Source: Rhodeus uyekii (Eukaryota > Chordata > Actinopteri > Cypriniformes > Acheilognathidae). Taken from it: DNA of 64,000 nt. The position numbers and the translations under genes were made by a program. This document shows, one piece after another, positions 1 to 9,240 of this stretch. How positions within the stretch are numbered: position 1 is the stretch's first letter; the number at the start of each line of letters is the position of its first letter. Below the pieces are notes generated by a model. It was not told the origin of the DNA. It did no database searches and saw only the letters and a list, made by a program, of their open reading frames with translations. The stretch spans positions 2,734,001 to 2,798,000 of the forward strand of contig JAWRVZ010000048.1 of NCBI GenBank assembly GCA_037043235.1, read 5' to 3'.

Positions 1-1919
1 TCCGCCTGGGACAGAAGGTCCCTCCTGATCGGGATCTCCCAGGGGACCCCGTCGAGGAGGGACACAAGGTCCGCGAACCATATTCTGGACGGCCAGTGGG
101 GGGCCACTAGCGTGAGACGGACCTTGTCCCGGCGAACCTTGGCCAGAACTCCCGGGAGCAGAGCGATCGGGGGAAAAGCATACAGGCGTAACCTCGGCCA
201 TGCCTGCGTCACGGCATCCCGCCCCAGAGGCGCTGGATGTGTGAGTGAAAACCACAGAGGGCAATGGGAGTTTTCTACCGAGGCAAACAGGTCGACCTGT
301 GCCTTTCCGAACCTTTCCCAAATTTGCTCCACCACCTCGGGGTGGAGTCGCCATTCCCCTGGTCTCGCCCCCTGTCTCGACAGGGCGTCTGCTCCCACAT
401 TCTGGACCCCCGGGATGTAAGCCGCCCGGATGGAGAGCAGCTTTCCCTGGGCCCAGAGGAGGATCTGTCGCGCCATCTTGTAAAGTGGTCGCGAACGCAG
501 ACCCCCCTGGTGATTGATATACGCAACCGCAGTCATGCTGTCGGTGAAAACAGTGACATGGTGGTCGCGAAGGTCCGGTAGGAACGCACGGAGTGCTTTG
601 CGGATCGCCAGTAACTCTAACATGTTTATGTGCCAGGTTTGGTGCCGACTGTTCCATAGACCTTGTGAGGAGCGGTCTCTCAAGACCGCCCCCCAGCCCG
701 AGAGGGAGGCATCTGTCGAGAGAGAGACTCTCCGAGCCAGAGCCCCTAGCACTGGGCCTTGAGACAGAAACCAAGGATTCTTCCACATACTCAAGGCGCG
801 TAGGCATCGCCCCGTGACCTTGATAATGCGAAGCGGGTTCCCTTTCGGGGAAAACCCCTTGGTCTTTAGCCACCACTGCAGGGGTCTCATGTGCAGCAGG
901 CCCAACGGGATGACGCAGGAAGCCGCTGCCATGAGCCCTAACACCCTCTGGAAGTGTCTGACAGTGAGTGGCTGGCCTAACTTGATGCTCTTGACGGCTG
1001 AACAGATAACTTGGATGCGCCCGGGGGAAAGCCGGGCCGACATCGCTACTGAGTCCCAGACGACTCCCAAGAAGGTGGTTCTCTGAGCAGGAGAAAGGAC
1101 ACTCTTCTTGGCGTTCAGCCTCAACCCCAGCTCCTTTATGTGTGCGAGCACTACATCTCGATGTTGCTCCGCCAACTGCGGCGACTGGGCCAGAATAAGC
1201 CAGTCGTCTATATAGTTTAAGACACGGATGCCCCGTGACCGCAGGGGAGCTAGAGCAGCGTCCACGACTTTCGTAAACGTGCGGGGTGAGAGCGCTAGGC
1301 CGAAAGGAAGCACCCGATACTGGTACGCCTTTCCCCCAAAGGCGAACCTCAGGAACTTCCTGTGTTGCGGAAGGATGGAGACATGGAAATAAGCGTCCTT
1401 GAGGTCGACTGTGACAAACCAATCCTCGGATCTGATCTGCACTACGATCTGTTTGAGCGTTAGCATTTTGAACTTTAGACGCTTGACCGCACGATTCAAG
1501 AGACGTAAATCCAGAATGGGCCGCAACCCTCCATCCTTCTTTGGAACTATGAAGTACCGGCTGTAGAACCCGGACTTGCTCTCTGCGAGGGGTACATACT
1601 CGATGGCCCCTTTCGCCAGCAAAGTGTCTACTTCTTGTTCAATGACCAGAGCCTGCTGAGGGCCTACAGCAGACTGTAGGACCCCCGAGAACTGGGGTGG
1701 TGAGACCCCGAACTGAATGGCGTACCCTAAGGTGACCGTGCGCAGGACCCACTGAGAGATACCGGGTAGCCGTGACCACGCATCCCGGAATTCTACTAGG
1801 GGAACCAGCCTCCCGGGGCTGGCCTCTGGTGCTGATGGCATGTCCACCACTGGGCCGGGATTTCCGGATTCCCGGGTGGAGTGCTCTAGGACCCTCCTCA
1901 GAGGGGGTGGTTTTCCCAT
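1..1919 (-). CDS. DIRS-type reverse transcriptase/RNase H (partial, runs off window)
   Basis: This polyprotein copies element RNA into DNA and degrades the RNA strand. From the first ATG (1919) the frame is open for 639 codons to the window edge; I checked it line by line and found no stop. The RT palm shows VDLKDAYFHV with catalytic Asp about residue 172, and YIDDWLIL with Asp 238 and 239, the YIDD form typical of DIRS RTs. RNase H follows, with the likely acidic set Asp 403 (STDAS), Glu 435 (MLELLAI), Asp 460 (FTDS) and Asp 511 (VGADALSR). The frame is already open from 2006, overlapping the gag frame by 32 bp in a +1 relation, so expression may use reinitiation at 1919 or frameshifting. 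The standard ORF search misses it because the stop lies outside the window. Intact key residues suggest a potentially functional enzyme. Confidence 0.93.
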   Translation of the reverse strand, partial: MGKPPPLRRVLEHSTRESGNPGPVVDMPSAPEASPGRLVPLVEFRDAWSRLPGISQWVLRTVTLGYAIQFGVSPPQFSGVLQSAVGPQQALVIEQEVDTLLAKGAIEYVPLAESKSGFYSRYFIVPKKDGGLRPILDLRLLNRAVKRLKFKMLTLKQIVVQIRSEDWFVTVDLKDAYFHVSILPQHRKFLRFAFGGKAYQYRVLPFGLALSPRTFTKVVDAALAPLRSRGIRVLNYIDDWLILAQSPQLAEQHRDVVLAHIKELGLRLNAKKSVLSPAQRTTFLGVVWDSVAMSARLSPGRIQVICSAVKSIKLGQPLTVRHFQRVLGLMAAASCVIPLGLLHMRPLQWWLKTKGFSPKGNPLRIIKVTGRCLRALSMWKNPWFLSQGPVLGALARRVSLSTDASLSGWGAVLRDRSSQGLWNSRHQTWHINMLELLAIRKALRAFLPDLRDHHVTVFTDSMTAVAYINHQGGLRSRPLYKMARQILLWAQGKLLSIRAAYIPGVQNVGADALSRQGARPGEWRLHPEVVEQIWERFGKAQVDLFASVENSHCPLWFSLTHPAPLGRDAVTQAWPRLRLYAFPPIALLPGVLAKVRRDKVRLTLVAPHWPSRIWFADLVSLLDGVPWEIPIRRDLLSQA

Positions 1920-1974
1920 GGCGGGCTGACTGGTCAGCTGCTCCAGGGATACACCACCTTGTTGAGGCTTGGCG

Positions 1975-3438
1975 TCAGGGCCGCTTGCTCTTAGCCTTCT
2001 TAGCGCTCAGGACAGCCCTCAGATCGCCCCTCTTGCCAGAGGCTTGAGCCTGTCGCCCCGACCCCCCGGGATTAGCCGGAGGAAGACGGGTGGCGACACT
2101 TCGTTTTTGAGCGGCCCTGTGTGAAGAGCTCTGAGACCCCCTTTGACTGGCGGTCTCACGTGGAGGGCGGCGGGGAATAACTTTACTGAACGCCACCTGC
2201 TGTCGTGCAGCCTCCTGAAACTTGTCGACAACGCTTTTTATGGCATCGCCGAACAAGCCCGAAGGGGACAGAGGAGCGTCCAGCAAAACAAATTTGTCCC
2301 TATCTTTGATGGAAGACAAATTGAGCCAAAGATGTCTCTCCGTAGCCACCAGAGCTGCCATGGAGCGACCGACAGAGTAGGCCGTCTCCCTAGTGGCCCG
2401 GAGAGACAGATCCACGGTCCGGCGCAGCTCTGCCACTGTCTCCGGACCGATACCGCCGCCCTCGTTGAGGTCCCCCAGCAACTCAGCCTGATAAGCCTGC
2501 AGCAGAGCCGTGGTGTGCAGGCACGCTGCGGCTTGACTAGAGGCTGAGTACGCTCTCCCCACCAAAGACGACGTGACGCGCATCGGCTTGGAGGGGAGCG
2601 CCGGAGCTTTAATGGAGGACGCAGATTGGGGCACAAGGTAGCTCGCAAGCGCCTCATCCACCTTCTGCATCCCCCCATAGCAATAGCTTTGAGCCCCTGC
2701 GAGATTCGTATACATCGAACTGTTCCGTGTATGAACTCTCTCAGAGGCTGGCTTTTCCCACGATCTGGATACCTCGGCATGCAAATCGGGAAGGAAAGGC
2801 ATAGCTCGGCGCGGGGGAGTGACGCGAGCCGGCAGATAACGCTCGTCCAACATACTTCTTTTAGGACGGGCGCTTCTGGTCTCCGCCGGCCATTCAATAT
2901 CCAGACGAGAGACAGCTCGCGCCACAACCTCAACTAGCTCTTCAAACGCCGGCGAGGAGAGTGGCGAAGCCTCCTCTGCCGGGTCAACACTAGCTAAGTC
3001 CATCTCACTATCGGAACTCGACAAAGCTAATGTTGGAGTCACAGCACGAACATCTCCCGAGGAGTGCCCGTGACTGGAACCCGTTTGGTCTCGTGAGGGC
3101 TGAGGTAAGGACGGACCCACCCCAGCAGCCTCAGCGAGATCCATTTGTGAACCCCAGGACTGAGAGCGCCGCAACGCCTCGGCCGCTGCAGGTCCCGAAC
3201 CCCGGGGAACACTAGCCTGGGCGGCCTCGTTACAGACCGCCAGGCGGGAGCGGAGAACATGCAGAGAAAACTGCTCACAGTCTTTACAGCCGGCGCCCTC
3301 AAGAGCCGACCGTGCATGTTCCACTCCTAAACAGATAACACACATTACATGTGTATCCCTGCCCGTTATAAAACGAGGACAGGGATAAACACACGGTCTG
3401 AAACTCTGTTCATCTCTCGCCACACTTTTCACACTCAT
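1975..3438 (-). CDS. DIRS gag-like protein (ORF1), 487 aa
   Basis: This is the first ORF of the DIRS element, presumed to be the structural RNA-binding protein of the retrotransposition particle. Near the N-terminus (residues about 32-57) is a CxxC...H...CxxC arrangement (CVICLGVEHA, then CKDCEQF), characteristic of fish DIRS ORF1 and a possible zinc-binding knuckle. A Ser/Pro/acidic-rich middle follows, with a conserved block around FEELVEVVARAVSRLDIEWP. The C-terminus is strongly basic (Arg/Lys/Ser-rich, ending AKKAKSKRP), consistent with nucleic-acid binding. The ATG at 3438 gives the full conserved N-terminus and lies about 250 bp inside the terminal hairpin. The stop (1977-1975) lies 55 nt before the RT ATG. 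No disruption is seen. A decayed homologue of its N-terminal half is at 58305-58870. Confidence 0.9.
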   Translation of the reverse strand: MSVKSVARDEQSFRPCVYPCPRFITGRDTHVMCVICLGVEHARSALEGAGCKDCEQFSLHVLRSRLAVCNEAAQASVPRGSGPAAAEALRRSQSWGSQMDLAEAAGVGPSLPQPSRDQTGSSHGHSSGDVRAVTPTLALSSSDSEMDLASVDPAEEASPLSSPAFEELVEVVARAVSRLDIEWPAETRSARPKRSMLDERYLPARVTPPRRAMPFLPDLHAEVSRSWEKPASERVHTRNSSMYTNLAGAQSYCYGGMQKVDEALASYLVPQSASSIKAPALPSKPMRVTSSLVGRAYSASSQAAACLHTTALLQAYQAELLGDLNEGGGIGPETVAELRRTVDLSLRATRETAYSVGRSMAALVATERHLWLNLSSIKDRDKFVLLDAPLSPSGLFGDAIKSVVDKFQEAARQQVAFSKVIPRRPPRETASQRGSQSSSHRAAQKRSVATRLPPANPGGSGRQAQASGKRGDLRAVLSAKKAKSKRP

Positions 3439-3690
3439 TCTTTGATTTTTTTAAGCTATCAAGTCTCAAAAACCACTCTCGCACAGACACAGCACGCTGA
3501 AGGCATTCAGAGCTGACGCGCCCCGGTTTCAGACGCGCTTTATGCTCTTCCTCATGACGTCACCGGCTGCGGCCGGCAGTGACGCATTCACACGCGTTCG
3601 CTTCTCATTGGTTGCATAGATCTTCACGTGACTCACGCAAGGCTATTTCCCCTAGTGCTTCGACACAGCTCGAGTTCCCTGAAAGGGAAC
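3439..3690 (-). promoter_or_regulatory. DIRS 5' leader/terminal region with promoter-like motifs
   Basis: This is the region upstream of the gag-like ATG. It contains a full CRE palindrome TGACGTCA (3555-3562), an inverted CCAAT box (ATTGG around 3607-3611, reading CCAAT on the minus strand), an E-box CACGTG (3625-3630), and a terminal hairpin GTTCCCT-GAA-AGGGAAC (3674-3690) of the sort seen at DIRS inverted termini. No clear TATA box was seen. The motifs are visible in the sequence; promoter function is inferred from their position. Confidence 0.6.
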
Positions 3691-3783
3691 ATATTTTATA
3701 TTTTTCAGCCAGGTTATCTTTGCAAGCACAAACTGTTAAAGTCTTTCTATTTATTCAATAATTAGCATCCAATAAACAATATA

Positions 3784-4631
3784 CAGTGGAATTCGGTTGT
3801 ATTGACGGCCTTGCAGGTTGCAAAAAAGCATTGAGATAACTGAGGATCGAGATAACCAACAGCCAATATGGTGATTTGTGAGATGAAGCGATCGGCATGC
3901 TATAAAAAATGTACATGTAACAAAAGGCATATGTGCACCAACTGACAGCAGAGATTTACCAGTATACAATAAAAACACCTTCAATTCTCCATACAAATCT
4001 TTAATCATATTCTCCAACATTGTAAACACAATAATCGCTCACAGCGTAAACAGTCATAACACACACAAACACATTCGCTCATGACACAGTTCTGAAAAGT
4101 TTTGTACACATGATTATTATGGTTTCTGTACAAACTCTAAAATGCTTTGTTGCTTTTTGCCTTTAATTGGTCTGCTTGAAAACAAATGCGTCTAAGCTTC
4201 TATCAGTGACGACATCTTTGTCGAAGTCAATGTAATCTGGGAATTCCTGGACAATGCTGCTAACTCCTGTGCCTCCTTTTCCAAGACATCTTCCTGGCTT
4301 TATTTGTCCGCCACTTCCGCGAGTTCTTCAGCGGCTGCGCAGCACTGTGAGAGAAGCGTCACTGGAGATTCACGTGTGGTCCACGTGCAACTCAAACTCA
4401 GCGCATGCGTAGTGAACTAGGTACCATCATTACTCACGAGATAACAATGTGAAGTGGCGAATTCTTCCCTCTTTTGTGCTCGAGATATTATTGTTCGGTG
4501 ACATAAAAAGAATCAACAGTACCGATAAGAAAATGCTAAGACAAATAGGGAGTTTGACGTTTCCACTTCGGTTAATTCGCCAACCCTATTATGTCGACGT
4601 TTTTGAAGTCGAGATAAGTGAAACTCCACTG
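3784..4631 (-). mobile_element. Non-autonomous pogo-like (Tc1/mariner superfamily) element, family X copy 1
   Basis: The 848-bp element has ends CAGTGGAATTC... and ...GAGTTTCACTG-like (read inward CAGTGGAGTTT) and is flanked by TA on both sides (3782-3783 and 4632-4633), the target duplication of the Tc1/mariner/pogo superfamily. The terminal regions carry repeated TCGAGATAA-type motifs, perhaps transposase-binding sites. It has no transposase ORF. It matches the 60499-61701 element in opposite orientation over both ends and much of the interior, for example the shared stretches around TTGCAAAAAA, GAAGCGATCGGCAT and CGAGCACAAAAGAGGGA. Orientation is given relative to that copy. Confidence 0.85.
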
Positions 4632-4633
4632 TA

Positions 4634-5040
4634 GTTCTTATTCACATTGATTAAAAGTTTACAAATGCACCAAATAGGTGGCCATGTTCACCAAGTATGT
4701 TGCAATCATACAAGTAGTGAACTGAATATATCTTATGGAAAAGTGGTTCTCATCTGATTTGGATGAAGTCTGTTCCCAATAGGATTTTGACAGTAGGTAA
4801 AAACAATATTTAATCCAAATAACCATGCAGCAAAAAACAAAACAACAAAAAAAACAGTGATTTTACAAGAAATTACAATCTTGTGATTGTTTAACACAGG
4901 AAAGTAGTTTTTTAACTAAGGTCCTCTATGGGCTCAGGGGAATGAGATCTATATGTTCTCTATTTGCTATATATTCTTTGTTGTCCATATCACAGCTTTA
5001 TCTGCTAATAAAATGTCAACTTCTATTAACCATGAACGAA
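4634..5040. other. AT-rich noncoding DNA, nothing recognised
   Basis: A-rich spacer between the pogo-like element and a possible LTR-like repeat. I see no coding signal or recognisable repeat. Confidence 0.6.
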
Positions 5041-5345
5041 ACTGTCATGATCCCAGCATGCGTTACTTTGTTCTGTTTCGCTATTTCATTTTTTTTTCAT
5101 TTGTTTTCTTAGTTCTGTGATCATTCCCCGGTGTTTCGTTTTTGTTTATCACTCCTGTGTTTGAACCCTAGTGTTGCTTATTCTTTGAATCTTGTCCTAC
5201 ATGGATGTTTATTGCTACTCATCCTGGTAGTGGCTCCCTGGTTCTCTTTGATTTTGTTTTTGTTATTAAACTCATTTTCCCTTTGGATCCAGCTCTCCCT
5301 TTCTTTTTTGGTGGGTTCACCCAGCGTTATGAACAAACTCTTATC
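5041..5345 (+). repeat. Possible LTR-like or unclassified interspersed repeat
   Basis: It begins near GTCATGATCCC, is T-rich, and carries GTTATTAAACTCATTTT followed by GGATCC. This layout recalls a common class of fish interspersed repeats with TGTCA-type ends. No matching right end or target duplication was found, so the class is uncertain. An 88-codon ORF here (5131-5397) is low-complexity and hydrophobic and is not taken as a gene. Confidence 0.35.
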
Positions 5346-5544
5346 TGGAATGTTTATAATACTGCATAGTTCATGGCCAGTCCAACTTGCCAATTGATGT
5401 CCTGAACAACCACTGATCTAAAAAAAGTTCAGGAGCTTGTGGATCTGTTGCCCGGGTCACTCCAAACCACAGTTCGATGGGATAAGAAGGAAACCTTCAG
5501 CAGCACTCGTTCCCTGGAAAAAGGTGGACAGGAAAGTGACAAAC

Positions 5545-5690
5545 ATTTACATTTTATTTAATTTGTCAGCTGATTAAAGGTTACCTGCACTGCATTTAAG
5601 CTATCCAATTGATCAGTCTGTGAGCTTACTGGGATTTGAACCCATGACCTTCTCATTGTCAACAGAGCTTTCCTAGAAAAAGAGTCTTCC
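5545..5690 (-). repeat. tRNA-derived SINE, decayed copy
   Basis: On the minus strand there is a good B box, GGTTCAAATCCCA (5630-5642), preceded by a tRNA-like half and followed by ACAGACTGATCA, then a tail ending in AAATGTAAATG. This is the same layout as the SINE at 9101-9240. The A-box side is degraded. Confidence 0.65.
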
Positions 5691-5699
5691 TGGAAATAG

Positions 5700-7036
5700 A
5701 GAAAGGAACAAAATGAGTCAAAGTCACAAACCCAGTGCTTTTATAAAAGGTGTTAGTGCATAAAAATAATTGTTTATGCTGGTAGAACACAAAATGGGCT
5801 TTCTTTATAGTACAGCATAATAATGAAATTTGAAGTTTCAGAAATCAAAGGTTGCATACTCACAGACCACTACCTTTAGTCTCTTCCGTCATCTGCTAGA
5901 ACAGGGTTGGTACAATACTATGCAACTGAAAACTGAACAGAAAAGTGTGAGAAATTACAATGTTCTTTGGCTTTGAGAATAAACAAATGGAATAGAAAGC
6001 TTTTGAAGCCTTTCACAGTGATGTCCATACAAACTTATGAGTATTGATTGAAAACTGTTTCACCAGTGACAACTCTATTGGACCTTCAAACACAAGGACA
6101 AAAAACACCCATTGAAATGATCAAGAGGAAGAAAAGTGAATGGATGAATGATTATAATTCGATTACATTGTATCAAATAATATGGAACACTCAAGGTTCT
6201 TACCTTGAGAACCTTGTTTTGCTATAGTCCAGCTTTGAAACAGGGGATGTCTACGATGCCTTTATAATGTATAGTTTGTCTCACCAGTTATTGGAACCGA
6301 GTACATGCCACCATGTGAGGAAATGAGTCACACAGAGTTAGAACAACCGCACTTACCAAATAACAGACGTGTGTGGCTAAACTGAGTCTCGCTGGGCTGG
6401 TGATTAATCAGCAGGAGACCGGAGACATGAAAGAGACTGACCGCCACAGTAAAGCTGCTCGTTTCAAAGAAAAGACCCTCACTATATCTCACTGTGTTTT
6501 TGAAATAAAGCAATGCTAGTTGCTTGGTCAAAAGACGGAAGCATCTGCCTCAGAGACCCTGCAGCTTTGAATCCTGCAGGGACGTAAATGAGAGACAGCG
6601 AGAAGACAGATACCCGGACGGATTGGTTTTGGCAAGGCAAGGCTTGGCTCGGATGATTCATTTGAGGGCCATGCCGGGGTTTCCGTACTCAGCGGGGTCT
6701 CAAGAGCTTCAGCGGTGACCTAGATCATGAAACTATGCCTTCAAGAACCTGCAGAGGCTCGCTTTAACTCTGCAGGGGGACTCGGGCTAACAGGGGAAGA
6801 CGTATATGGGGTTGTTTCGGAAGCCCCAAGAACCCATCAGTCACAAGAGGAAGGGAGCAGCAAGGAACACATCTCCATGCAATTTGGTGTTTGTTAAATG
6901 CTGCTAATCCCCTATTATTTAAACAGATCATTTACTTCCACATGCAGTTAAGACCATTTCTGCTTATCTGCAATTCAAGGGTAAAGAACTGTTGGTAAGG
7001 TTTTTTTTTTTCTTCAAGTTCTTCTTTCTCAAGAAA
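5700..7036. other. Noncoding DNA, nothing firmly recognised
   Basis: AT-rich sequence with a more GC-balanced patch at about 6320-6840. Short ORFs on both strands (61-70 codons) show no recognisable domain. I see no RNA gene or repeat boundary. Confidence 0.5.
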
Positions 7037-7180
7037 CTCTGTCGCCTGGTTTCATAGGAAAGGCTTAAGACTAGTACTAGATCTCAATGACATTGTTTTG
7101 TCTCAAAAAAGCTATCCTAATTGAACTAAAGCCTAATCCTGCCTTAATCTAAGCCCAGTCTGTATTTGAGGAGCAGAGAC
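7037..7180. repeat. MITE remnant with imperfect inverted ends
   Basis: The left end CTGGTTTCATAGGAAAGGC resembles the reverse complement of the right end (ACAGACTGGGCTTAGATTAA). The interior has CATTGTTTTGTCTCAA and GCCTAATCCTG...CTTAATCTAAG, which I associate with a common fish non-autonomous DNA repeat. It is internally deleted relative to what I recall of the family. Confidence 0.5.
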
Positions 7181-8880
7181 GAGTGTCTTAAGGCCTTTCA
7201 CACTGATAAAATAAAAAAAGATTAAAAAAAGTGAAGTGAATAGTACACAAACAGTTCAGTGTGACTTTCTGTGACGTCATTTGTACAACCTTTATAAAAC
7301 CGATAGCTTCTCAGATCAGCATTTTCCATCAAAATCATACCTGAGCTTTTGGGTTTGACCATGTCTCGGTCACTAAATGGGCTGAGAATTGGGAAAGTGA
7401 AACCAAAATTGCAAAAAATCAGCTAGAAAGGCTCTTCAGTGTCAGAGTGAGCTAGATGAGGCTTGACATGAGTATTGACCTTGTCATCAGTTCCGTTTTG
7501 ACGAGGTAAAAAGGCAAGATTGTGGTCAGAGTCCATCATCTTTTGTCTGTCAGTTGCTCTACTCTTTTGTCCATGTGACTTGAAGCTCTAATCCAGACAC
7601 AGTTTATCACAGCAGCATATAGTCGTCCTCAGTCCTCTTGATTTCGAGCATTTTTAAAATGCTTTGAAATCAAACATGCATATCTCATTTGTCTTCACAA
7701 CTTAATTGTCATATGCAGTGAGTCATTAAAGAGCTACATTTTTTGCTTTAATGAATGTGTCGTCTTGGTAAAGTTCCTCCTCATCAGATTCTAACTATTC
7801 ATTTCTTCATTCCTACAAAAAGCTGCATGAAAGAAAGCAAAAGTTTCTTTTTCCTATTAAATTGGGCTTCATTTTTCATAATTTATTAGGTTATAGACTG
7901 TTTCAGCTTTATTATCCTCTTGCAGAGAGGTTGTCCTGCTGCATCGGTGTAGTGTATTTTTCACTACATCTGGAGCGTGACATTTTCTCTATGGTGAGAC
8001 GCACCTGTGGTGTGAAAAAAGGAAGATGGCTGACAGGCGAGACAATGATAAACAACATCATTAATTTTCATTAATTGTACAGGTATTTGAAAATAAGCTG
8101 CAAATGCTTGCAAAACATCACTGCTGTGTTTATCCTCGTAAGCGTTTCTTTGTTCATGTTAGAGCATCATTTTACCAGTCGGTATATTTTTGAAATGCCA
8201 CAAGTCACAAATGAGATGCATTTGGATGAAAAGCGATTAACATAGATGTCAGAGCAATGTCAAAACATACCAATCCAACTTAATTGCTTTTATAGTTTGT
8301 TTTCACAGTCCTTGTTGAAGTCTATGGAGTATGACAAATGTAGTACGATAAAGACGTGAATTGGTTTATTGTAAAGGGTGAATCTACCTTTGACCAGATA
8401 AAATGCACAGTTCAGTAATTTACATGAGTGACAACCACAGTCTACTAATTGAATTAACTCCTGAAAAATTCAGGTGGTGACAGCTACTTAAAAAAATGAA
8501 TAAAACCGTGTATGTACGAGTCAAACTGAAAGACTGTTAATGATGTTAGCAAATGCACATTACAGATGTGTGGCACAACACAAGGAAAAGTTAAAATTCT
8601 TGACTAATTTGTCAGATCTTGCACAAACAAAAAACGGCAATTAAAATAGACTGAATAACAAACCCACACTGAACAGAAATAGATCTTATAACAGGTAACT
8701 AATATCAGGTAGACATTTATAAAAATAAATGTAAAAGCATAAACAAAATCTCGAGTATGAAAAAATCCATTGATATTTGGGGAAATAATGGTAAACCAAT
8801 TATCAGTTGATCTCTATTATTTAAGAAGCCCATCCATCCGTCCGTAAAGGTCAACACAAACACACCTTCTTACCGCCAAA
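7181..8880. other. AT-rich noncoding DNA, nothing recognised
   Basis: No convincing coding or repeat signal. An ORF at 7862-8074 (70 codons) has no recognisable features. Confidence 0.55.
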
Positions 8881-8894
8881 GCTTGCAGACGTTC

Positions 8895-8936
8895 ATTACG
8901 CGAATTCGATCAGGTACCGGACGTTGGGGACCACTG
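8895..8936. mobile_element. hAT-type terminal fragment
   Basis: The segment ends in GTTGGGGACCACTG, whose reverse complement CAGTGGTCCCCAAC is a typical hAT terminus. The other end and an 8-bp target duplication were not found, so this is probably only a fragment. Confidence 0.4.
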
Positions 8937-9100
8937 CTCTACTACACTTAGGAGAAGCCTCCTCAAGGCCAATTGCCCCACACACACACATATAAACAAA
9001 GCATAACATAATATCTGGACCTGATGCTCGCACGTCCATAACTGTTGTTGCTCATCATTATCAATCGTGTCACTGGCCTTAAGTCGTTGTCTTGAGCCGC

Positions 9101-9240
9101 TTTCCTGTAGCTTAGACAGTAGAGCGTGGTGCTTGCAACGTCAAACTCATGGATTCGGTTCCCAGGGAAAGCAAGAACTGATTAAAAATGCATTGTCACT
9201 TTGGATAAAGGCATCTGAGAAATGCATGAATGTAAATGTC
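9101..9240 (+). repeat. tRNA-derived SINE with LINE-like tail
   Basis: A tRNA-like head carries an A box (TAGCTTAGACAGTAGAGCG, 9108-9126) and a B box-like GATTCGGTTCC (9152-9162), followed by CCCAGGGAAAGCA. The tail has CACTTTGGATAAAGGCATCTG and ends in ATGAATGTAAATG. The tail matches the 3' end class of fish L2-like LINEs, which would supply the retrotransposition machinery. Internal RNA polymerase III promoter elements are degraded, so this is an old copy. Confidence 0.8.

Larger units (their letters stand above)
1..3690 (-). mobile_element. DIRS1-like tyrosine-recombinase retrotransposon, 5' part
   Basis: Read on the minus strand, this block has a leader with a terminal hairpin, a gag-like ORF, and an RT/RNase H ORF, in the order usual for vertebrate DIRS1-like elements. 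The tyrosine recombinase expected downstream would lie beyond the left edge. Base composition is clearly GC-richer than the AT-rich DNA that starts right after about 3690. Both visible ORFs are free of stops and frameshifts over about 3.4 kb, which points to a young insertion. DIRS elements integrate with a tyrosine recombinase, so no target duplication is expected. Decayed relatives occur at 55505-56436 and 58305-58870. The outer boundary near 3690 is set by the hairpin and the composition change, and is approximate. Confidence 0.93.

Noticed and set aside
2143..2547. Plus-strand ORF of 134 codons and other ORFs across 112-3317
   Set aside because: They are antisense or out-of-frame shadows of the intact DIRS gag and RT/RNase H ORFs.
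8812..8944. Complete hAT element with target duplication CTCTACTA
   Set aside because: The best upstream match (CTCTATTA) has a mismatch and is not followed by a CAGTGG-type end, so only the right terminus is supported.
9101..9175. Functional tRNA gene
   Set aside because: A and B boxes are present, but the cloverleaf is degraded and a SINE tail follows, so it is a tRNA-derived SINE.
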